Below, piece after piece: positions 6,753-13,767 of a DNA stretch of 13,767 bases (position 1 is its first letter; each line of letters starts with the position of its first letter). The notes beneath the pieces were generated by a model. The model ran no database searches. It had not been told where the DNA came from and saw only the letters and a program-made list of their open reading frames with translations. Position numbers and translations under genes: made by a program. This DNA is from Saccoglossus kowalevskii (taxonomy: Eukaryota > Hemichordata > Enteropneusta > Harrimaniidae). Where the stretch lies: positions 577,516 to 591,282 of the forward strand of contig NW_003137822.1 of NCBI RefSeq assembly GCF_000003605.2, in the 5' to 3' direction.

Positions 6753-9700
6753 GTAAATAGTGCCTAATACTTAACTGTATATGCATGCTATCCAGTAATT
6801 GGATGGTACAGTGAAAACACATTTCTCACCAGCACTGAACACAGTTAAGAAGCTTATCTTTTGACGGCTGATTTTTTTTTTTGTTTTTTTTTTGTGCTAA
6901 TTCTTGTATATATATTTTTAGCAAATTGGACCGTAAGTTGGTAGAAATTTCCTTTCAGCAGTCAAAAGTTGTGCCAATAACAAAAAGTTAAAATGTGGGT
7001 AGAATTCAATCATGTCGGTTTCAAAGTGATGACAGTTATCTTGCTGAGCCATTAAACATTACATTTATGAAGTTTAAATTGGTTTAATTCATTAGCAGTT
7101 TGATGACATAACCTTTCTACTTGACACTTTGCTCTTATAACATGTGAATTGGTCAAAAAAATTAAAAATAAGAAAAGAAAGAAAACCGGACCAAATATGA
7201 TTAAACATCTCTTTGTTTTTGTGTTGCATAGCAGTTGAAGAAATAAATGCAATTTGGATTCTTACTGCATTTCTGATTGGTTTACTTTGACTGTTAAAGC
7301 TCATGAAACTTCCTTATATTGGGATTGAATAAAACAGTTACCCCGGTAACTATAAAGCAACAAGTTTGATGGATGAAATCTCAATCAATTTGCTGTTTTA
7401 ATGTGTTACTTTGTTTAAAATTTGGTTTATCACTTATAACCTATAAATACATTTCTGCCATAACTATAACTTGTACATATTGTGCAACTGATTCCTGGCC
7501 TTAAAAAAAGCTGCCATTAAAATTCAGCATTCTGTTTCACTTTCCCTATACGAAATAGGTAATTCTAACACATTAGGTTTTCTACCTTCTGGCAGTGTTG
7601 TCATAGATATGTTGTTGTTCTATTATAAATATGACATTATATGTTTTCAACCTTGCGGCCATTAATGGATACTCTGCAGAACGTGCCGCATAGGTGCCAC
7701 ATGCAGGAAGACAGTCCTTTCTTCCTGTGGGGCAGATTGGTGTTTTCTCTTGAATGACTCTTCCAGTTACTGAGTAAAAACAATACTCCATTGGAGAAAG
7801 AAAATGACAAGAGATTAGTGCATTAAGAATCTTCCGTGCCGTCACTGGCATTTACAGTATATAGAGGAAATGTTCATCCTTCTAGCCTTGACTCATTTTA
7901 ATCCTTCTGTATTTCCCTGACATCTTGCTTCCATTCTCCATGTTTAATAATTCTCAATTAGACTTCTAAATATAGAAACCTTGGAACAACTATGAACTTC
8001 AAAGATGAACACATTTCCATTTACTAACTTTCACCAATTTCTCTCTTTGCCATAATTGTATTTCACCTTTTCAATAAAACAATTAAATACTTATTCATAG
8101 CCTTATTCTGTTTCTTTCTTTGCTCGGTAATTTTTCCCTCATGCTATCGTCATGATCAGCTGTTGGAGTCCAGTTCTACCAATTTGGTAAGAACATGGTG
8201 TTATTTACACATGACATCCAGGGCTTGCGCTCTAACAATACTTCTGTTTGTACTCTGAATTAACACCATTATTACACTGATTCAAAACAAAAGTATTTTA
8301 ATTAGACCATGGCTTGTGCTTGCAAACTATATCAATGCATGTATTCAAAGGTGTGTGCTTTGCGTGGGCATGAGGGGGAGGAGTCGCTGCACAATTCTCT
8401 CCCTGTTTTCAGATTAAAAACAGAAGTACAGACATGTATAATATATGCTTGGTTATTTTTATTCAGTGTTCTGTATTTTATTTATGCTGATGTGTTAATT
8501 GCATTTTTTTTTACTCTTTCTGCTGTTATTAATTAACCATCTATGAAACTATGTAAAAATTGTATCATCTTTTGTATAACAAACCAATCCCACCCAAGAT
8601 ATTATGATGTCTCCTCTGAGGCTGGCTTCAAACTGTCATATTTTCTACAATTACTCAAATATTATCCCTGATAGTATGTTTTTTTTATTTAGAATTTGTC
8701 TGGTTAGAACCTTTGTTGTCTGTCAAATAAAGACAGCAATATTGGTTGTCTATAAATATTTGAACAACGTAAAACCCTTATCATCTGTTGATTTCATGGC
8801 ACATTAAATGCCACCATATTTTTCTATTTTTTTATCGACTGTCAAACACATCTGGTGCAGTGCTGTTTCTAGTTTTGTGCCAAATTTTGGACTGTGGGAA
8901 ATAATTCCTGCTAAAATTTACAAGGTATACCAAGTCATTCTCGCTCTTTGAAAACATGTAAACTACATATTTCAAAGTGAAACAACTGTGTCAAATCAAT
9001 TTTTTTTCTGGCTTTAATTCTTTGAGCATGTTCAATGCTTGTTGCGCAATATTGTCTATTTAGATATAAAATATTCATCATTCATGTGTAGTATTATATT
9101 GGAATATAAGAATTTGAGAATAGTGAGCATTTAGGAAACCATACAACTGCACTGTATCCTACTGGAGCAAACTATTTATTTTATAACATTACTGAAATAA
9201 TGAGGTTTATCGAGATTTTATAGGATGAGGGCATGCAGCATGTGTGATATGTGATGGAGAATCCAAACTTGAAATCATACAAATGACCAGATAATCACAA
9301 AATTGCATTACAAACGTAGAAATACCGTACTACTGTAAATGAGTCTGTTCGGGTTAGAGTTTGCCTCAGGCTGTGTTGCTAATGTCCTTGCTTATTCGTA
9401 AAGCATGCATTACGTGTATTTTTTCAAAAATGCTTGGTTTTATTCATGTAATGCTAAATTATAGCTACTATTAAAAATTAAATCAACCAAAATGCTTTGG
9501 ACTGAAGTCAGCCGAGGCTTGAAGTCAGCGTTGCAGGGACCTCCTACTATTTCAACTTATGTTAGCATAAATAAGGTGACCATTGTCTATTTACCAAGTG
9601 CTTAACATTTGTCATGTTATGTTTGTATGTATGTTCCTGGTATACAGTTGTTGCTATGTGTAATGTTGTATACTGTCATGTGTTTAAAGCTGCTGGCCAC

Positions 9701-11151
9701 ATAAGGTGTGTTCAAACTATGTTCTAGTATGGACTAACATTAAAGCTAATCCCATATGTTTTCAACCAACAGTACAGGCTAGACTAAATTTATTAAACAT
9801 ATACAAATCTCCAGTCTTTTTGACTTTTGATTTTTCAGTATAGTAATCAGGGAAGTATACATTTTTAATAGTTACATAATTATAAAATAATAACAATGCA
9901 AATGCAGAAAGTGCAAGTTGCAGGATAACAGGGTGTAGTAGACTCTGTACAAAGTCTCATCGTCAGTCCGTTTTATTTTTTATTGAGAACAAAGTCTCCA
10001 CTTACATTCATGCAGACGATGAATACATATGGCATTTTATTGTCATTGGTCATCTCAGATGACACTTATTCCTAGCTAACCATTCCAAAACACTTTGTTA
10101 TCATATACTAAGAGTCCAGACAATGTCTTGAAAATGGGTCAGATTTAGCTCATACTAGGTGTTTCTTAGCAAGTTTTAAGTGTTTCCACATTTTTTCTCA
10201 GTATGGGCTACAATTTTGGGCCCCTTAGCCCGTGCTAAGTAGCTGTGCACAAATATAACTATTGTTAAATGGAACAGGTAATCATCAACCACAATTGCAG
10301 TGTTAACACGACAGCATATTCTTGAAACCAACTTGAGCCAGCAAAAATGGCCATGTATACGTGTTCGGCTTGAGCTCTGATAGGATTGGAACCTGACATG
10401 GCTATGATGAGTATAACGCACATGTTGTCAACTGTACATGTATGGTAGCACCCATGATTGCAATAATGAGAGCTGTACAACGGCAACGTTGGGCAATAAT
10501 CATTCGCTGCATCTTTGCTTGTCGTATTTAGGCATACCGTACCTGTTTCTCAAAGAGAGTATATTCTGCATTGAACTTCTCTGTCGATCTGACATGCATT
10601 ATGCCATGCAAAAAAACAAAGCACGACACCAAAATCGTTTTCACCACTAAGTAATTGAGAGCACTGTTCCGTTCGTCTCTGAATGAACTGGATTGAGCAA
10701 GTTTTGGCTCTCGTTCGGCCCCGACTGTGTAAATGCATTTGAGATAATCTTCTGTTAATCGGTAGGAGGAGCAGTAGTTCGGCTTCGTTAGAATGCTGTC
10801 GTGTGAACATAGCAAATGAGAAAGAGTGAGTTTTGCTCTATTTGTGTCTATCCAAGAACCTCTATGAACTGAATTGAATTTGTGCTTATTTCGACTCTTG
10901 GTTACATTTCTCACTTATATCAAATAAAAGTTCATATCATCTTGCTACATTATATTATGTTGATCCAAATATTCTTCCTAGTTTACTGATTCATAGACTG
11001 CCAAAAGCAAAAGCAATGTTGTTCGGAACTCTTGCTCTGGTGTACCACAACTATTATCCATTTGTCTTTGTTGTGATGATAGATTAGTTGTTTTTCCTCC
11101 ATTTCTTAATTTAAACTGTTAAAATTGTGGGTTTTTTTTTTCTATTTACAG
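6753..11151 (+). other. Large intron between exons G and H (4.4 kb)
   Basis: This is the largest intron in view, from GTAAAT to TTTCTATTTACAG. Exon G leaves in phase 1 and exon H enters with two bases, so no further exon is required, although vertebrate EHBP1 has extra acidic sequence at this point. No nested gene is established. Three stretches stand out and are treated as findings: an exon-like open block on the minus strand (7652-7769), a GC-rich site cluster near 8361-8387 and a CpG-enriched patch (about 10480-10895). A palindrome GTTACCCCGGTAAC sits at 7337-7350, and an 8-base inverted repeat pairs TCATCGTC (9957) with GACGATGA (10015). Other ORFs, such as 8309-8536, 8604-8807 and 10176-10421, show no recognisable protein features. 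Confidence 0.6.
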
Positions 11152-11270
11152 GGAGTCGGTCTGAAGGCAGCACCCCAAACATTACACCAACAAGTCCAGA
11201 AGTTAAAAGTTTGAAACTCAACTTAGTTAAGACAACTATGGTATCACCCACCCAACCTCCACCACCAAGT
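11152..11270 (+). CDS. EHBP1: EHBP1-like exon H: Ser/Pro-rich segment
   Basis: A strong polypyrimidine tract and TTTACAG precede this exon; it ends at AGT|GTAAGT. Two bases complete the Gly codon begun in exon G, then it reads SRSEGSTPNITPTSPEVKSL, KLNLVKTTMV and SPTQPPPPS, leaving in phase 0. The KSLKLNLVKTT part weakly resembles the VDLKLKKLLEVQP stretch of vertebrate EHBP1 and lies at the same place in the order. The TPTSP and PTQPPPP motifs suggest a flexible, possibly phosphorylated linker. The last half of the exon and its donor have been duplicated just downstream. Confidence 0.85.
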
Positions 11271-11414
11271 GTAAGTTTGATGGTCTTGACATTAATTAGC
11301 ACAGGACTTTGAAGTTATAATTTTAACTTAGTTGCAACAACCTTGGTGTTACCTACTCAACCTCCACCACCAAGTGTATAATTTTGAGGTGGTGACGTTA
11401 AATAGAATTGCACA
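11199..11414 (+). repeat. Tandem duplication of the exon H 3' half and donor
   Basis: A unit of about 105-112 bases starting GAAGTTA occurs at 11199-11310 and again at 11311-11414. The copies share the AACTTAGTT, ACAAC and CCTCCACCACCAAGTGTA blocks and also align into the intron (TTGATGGTCTTGACATTAAT against TTGAGGTGGTGACGTTAAAT). Copy 2 still reads NLVATTLVLPTQPPPPSV against NLVKTTMVSPTQPPPPSV, and then stops. Copy 2 has its own AG (11330-11331) and a weaker donor GTATAA, so it could be a silent relic or an alternative exon. Confidence 0.85.
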
Positions 11415-12360
11415 TACACAACTCAAGTACCAGCTCCTCAACCTCGCCCATTCTCTATAAACACTATTTCATTTCCTGTATCCAGATCTGTGGCACCACT
11501 CCATTATTCCTTAGGGCCCAAATAGTTACACTTGTCCTTGCCTCAAAATACCACTTCAGCTTTAAAAAAAATATTGTTTGTACTGTTATTTTTTGAAATC
11601 TGTATCATGTTAGGTTGTACGCAGATGCCCAAACTTCTATAGTTGCTTGGAAGTAAAATAATTTGAACTATATACTTTATCACATGATCATGGTTCATAT
11701 CATTCACTGTTGTGACATATAATGTCAAATATTATGGCTAATAAACTTTCTCATTAGACTTATACTTATACTTATAGTTCAAAATAAGGTTCTAGGTTTC
11801 ATATGTGTGTCTAACATCATTTTTTGGACATACCTAGATTTGGTATTTATATGATTGTCAATTTGTTTTTCATCTTGAGTGACTATGGTAGTAGCCATTT
11901 TATCCCTATTAAACTATGTCTCAGACATGCCTTTGACAGATTTGTTAGAAGATGTTACAAAGAGTTGATAATATTTAGCCTATGACAAAAATAGTTAAAA
12001 CTAATGGACAAATTATATCAGGTAATCAGGTCATACAAAATGTTTTCGACTCTCCCAACTGTATTGAGCACATGTCTGAAATCAATTCTATACAATCATT
12101 AGGGTGATTGTAAGTAATAAACTGGCTCTGGTATTAAGGGGATGTATGTGTACTGATTTACGTGATGTGTCTTAAAGCCACACATTATCACTTGACACTA
12201 TGCCAAATACTACCACATGTTTCATAGTAACTGATAGTATTTCTATTTCAGTCAAAGTCTGCATGTTATTACATCTTAGGATTGTCATGGTTGTAATCAT
12301 TGTGTTTGAGACACCAAAATGTATAGATGATTCCTTGATGAAAATGCATTTCCATTACAG
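11271..12360 (+). other. Intron between exons H and I
   Basis: The intron runs from GTAAGT to CATTACAG. Its first 150 bases hold the second copy of the exon H duplication. A possible third, decayed copy begins near 11418 (TTQVPAPQPRPFS in frame). A short ACTTAT tandem run lies near 11757-11775. The remainder is AT-rich, with no exon, RNA gene or element that I can recognise. Confidence 0.6.
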
Positions 12361-12445
12361 AGTGGTGCTTCTACAAGAGCCAGACGAACACAACTACAGT
12401 CATTTAGTGACTTTATCAAACCACCACCTCCTATGTTTGTCACAG
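12361..12445 (+). CDS. EHBP1: EHBP1-like exon I: RRTQLQSFS segment
   Basis: This short exon lies between TTCCATTACAG and the donor CACAG|GTATGA, phase 0 in and phase 1 out. It reads SGASTRARRTQLQSFSDFIK followed by PPPPMFVT. The RRTQLQSFSDFI block matches the RKTQLQSFSQYIE motif that in vertebrate EHBP1 comes shortly before the C-terminal coiled-coil bMERB (Rab-effector) domain, so the following exons should encode that domain. The proline run after the motif is not in the vertebrate version I recall. Its size would hide it from ORF scans; identification rests on the motif and on matching phases with exon H. Confidence 0.93.
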
Positions 12446-13258
12446 GTATGATTTATAAAGCTTCATTTATAGATTCAGTTTCAAAATGTCTGTATGTTCA
12501 GTCTCATTACTGAAACTTATAGGGAACGATAATTGTTACTAAGATGCTCTGTAGTTATGACTTGTAAAAGGTCAAGCATTTGAAATCATGAGGTGTGGCT
12601 GGAAGATTTGTTTAAAAAAAAAAGATTGCAAGCTAGTCACTGAAAGATGAAAAAAAAATTGCATGCAGGGTGTTGCAAAAATAATTGTTGGCAAAATTCA
12701 AGACACTGCAAAAAAAATGGCACTGCTCACTCTCTTCCATCCATCAAGTGACCTAAACTAATTTTTTAGACAATTGGCTGACCCACCAATTTGTTTGTGA
12801 AAATATCTTATTAGGCATATCTTTGATATTTAAGACAGGGACATTATGACATTTGTATATATGCACATTTGTGGAATGTTAACACTACTATTATGGTACT
12901 TTTGATTAGATTGTGTCCGCAGAATAATGAAATTCAATGACACTTTAATAGTATTATGAAGCATTATGCAGATCTTTTCAGTTACTGTAACCACTTTGTT
13001 AATGTGTTATGGCTGCAGTCATCCAATATGATTGGTTCCTGAAGGCAAATTGACCTTTGACATAAGTTGATTATCTTCTGTGTAAACTTCTAATCAAAAT
13101 AACATTATGCTTGAATCTTGTTTTAAGGCCTGCACTGTTCATCTGATTAATCTGGAGGCACATACTTGCTAGATAAATGAAAAATAATATATAATTATAT
13201 ACAGTATTTGCTACATTGAAAAGTATGTACACATTGTCTATCTGTGAAATATGACATA

Positions 13259-13284
13259 TAAATAAATAAATAAATAAATAAATA
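13259..13284. repeat. TAAA microsatellite, six full units
   Basis: The tetranucleotide TAAA is repeated without interruption six times and continues as TA before the sequence becomes TATAATTG. It is intronic and likely to vary in length between individuals. Confidence 0.95.
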
Positions 13285-13510
13285 TAATTGTTGGTTTATG
13301 TGTACTTCTATTGGTGATGTATAATAATGAAACAAATACTGTATAAAACTTGGGGATTAAATATTATCCTATGATGGCTTTTAATTTATTTAAAATCAAA
13401 ATTATATCAATTATTTAAGCTAAGTAGTTTTCCTCTGACTCGCAGTTTCTAATTGTGCCAACATTCATATGTGTAGCATGTTTGAATCCATGCATTGTTG
13501 TTTTTTTTTA

Positions 13511-13767
13511 GCTCCGCTGTCGACTTTGTCGAGCGGGGCTTATCATATAAGTGATTGTCCGGCGTCGTCCGTGTCAATGTTTTACTTTTTCGGCTTCTTC
13601 TTGAAAACTACAAGCCTGAATGCTTTGATACTTGGTGTATATGTGGGGAGACCTCTCTTAGGTTTGTTCATTTCATGTTGATATCTTCAATTCTCTAATT
13701 TTGGTGAATATTTTTGTAATTTTTGGTAAAAAGTGATATTTTCGACTTCTTGTTAAAAACTGCAAGT
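13511..13767. repeat. Dispersed-type repeat with GC-rich terminal hairpin (partial)
   Basis: Immediately after a T-run, the base composition changes sharply. Bases 13511-13539 can fold into a hairpin: GCTCCGCT(GT)CGAC pairs with GTCGAGCGGGGC around a TTT loop, 12 pairs with one G-U pair and a two-base bulge. The sequence then continues TTATCATATAAGTGATTGTCCGGCG-like into CGGCTTCTTCTTGAAAACTACAAG (13591), and a diverged copy of that block returns at 13743 (period 152). This looks like the start of an interspersed repeat, as seen in many marine invertebrate genomes (recollection, not verified). The ORF across it at 13469-13681 is not a plausible gene. The element is cut by the window end. Confidence 0.65.

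Larger units (their letters stand above)
899..12445 (+). other. EHBP1: Partial EHBP1-like gene, nine internal exons
   Basis: This span is the central part of a multi-exon gene read on the plus strand. EHBP1 family proteins link EH-domain ATPases (EHD1/EHD2) and Rab8/Rab10-family GTPases to the actin cytoskeleton during endocytic recycling. That role is known for the family and inferred here. The exons yield, in order, an NPF motif, a proline-rich linker, a CH domain, a disordered stretch, two RxRAxxLxxQAR helices and an RRTQLQSFS segment. This is the order I recall for vertebrate EHBP1. Both gene ends are missing: no start codon exon with a C2-like domain lies in 1-898, and no bMERB coiled-coil exon lies in 12446-13767. 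About 650 codons are present. The related EHBP1L1 is the main alternative, but invertebrates probably carry a single pre-duplication gene. Confidence 0.9.
12446..13767 (+). other. Intron after exon I, running out of the window
   Basis: No coding block with EHBP1 character appears, in particular none with the bMERB heptads expected next. The stretch is AT-rich with several A-runs (near 12614, 12651 and 12710), a TAAA microsatellite at 13259-13284 and a repeat element from 13511 onward. The acceptor of this intron lies beyond the window. Confidence 0.6.

Noticed and set aside
8309-8536. 75-codon plus-strand ORF with a hydrophobic segment
   Set aside because: The hydrophobic run comes from T-rich intron sequence (Phe/Leu codons). 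There is no known family and no flanking gene structure.
12446-13510. bMERB exon of EHBP1
   Set aside because: The expected segment after the TQLQSFS exon would be helical and rich in Glu, Leu and Arg. No open block with that character and splice borders is present.
13469-13681. 70-codon ORF across the hairpin repeat
   Set aside because: It runs from intron sequence through the hairpin head of a repeat. Such frames are usual repeat artefacts and not genes.
1-13767. tRNA, rRNA, CRISPR array or bacterial operon
   Set aside because: No cloverleaf with a T-arm GGTTCGA-type box, no rRNA core sequence, no regularly spaced repeats and no adjacent long bacterial ORFs were seen.

Overview
The window is animal (metazoan) genomic DNA, AT-rich and mostly intronic. 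It carries the middle part of one plus-strand, multi-exon gene that I identify as an EHBP1 (EH domain-binding protein 1) orthologue. The evidence is a series of short open blocks bounded by splice signals. Their translations, read in order, follow the recalled vertebrate EHBP1 order: an NPF motif with a KRKAP..PP linker, a calponin-homology (CH) domain, the STYxVGNY segment after CH, two short charged helices ending in QAR, and the RRTQLQSFS segment. The N-terminal C2-like part lies upstream of base 1. The C-terminal coiled-coil bMERB part lies beyond base 13767. Intron sizes (about 0.2 to 4.4 kb), the AT-rich composition and the hairpin-headed repeat at the right edge suggest a marine-invertebrate type of genome. 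The phylum cannot be fixed from this sequence.

Layout: 1-898 intron; exon A 899-1077 (or ending at 1019); exon B 1601-1822 (Pro/Thr/Val-rich linker); exons C 2028-2206, D 2495-2543 and the first part of E 4095-4948 together encode the CH domain, and the rest of E is a long disordered lysine-rich segment; exon F 6189/6203-6320 and exon G 6605-6752 each encode one charged helix; a 4.4 kb intron follows; exon H 11152-11270 (Ser/Pro-rich); exon I 12361-12445 (TQLQSFS segment); then intron to the window end. Intron phases agree at six of the eight internal junctions (B-C, C-D, D-E, F-G, G-H, H-I). At A-B and E-F the most obvious splice sites give an immediate stop, and each can be rescued by a less obvious site (a GC donor at 1020, an internal AG acceptor at 6202).

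Inside the introns I see a three-copy AT-rich tandem array with a palindrome (5441-5890), a tandem duplication of the 3' half of exon H and its donor (11199-11414), a CpG-enriched patch (about 10480-10895), an exon-like open stretch on the minus strand (7652-7769), a 32-codon ORF with a strong Kozak context just before exon E, a TAAA microsatellite (13259-13284) and a repeat element with a GC-rich terminal hairpin (13511 to the end). No RNA gene, CRISPR array, prokaryotic operon or intact transposon is visible. I found no clear new biological system; the splicing oddities and the duplicated exon are the most worthwhile leads.
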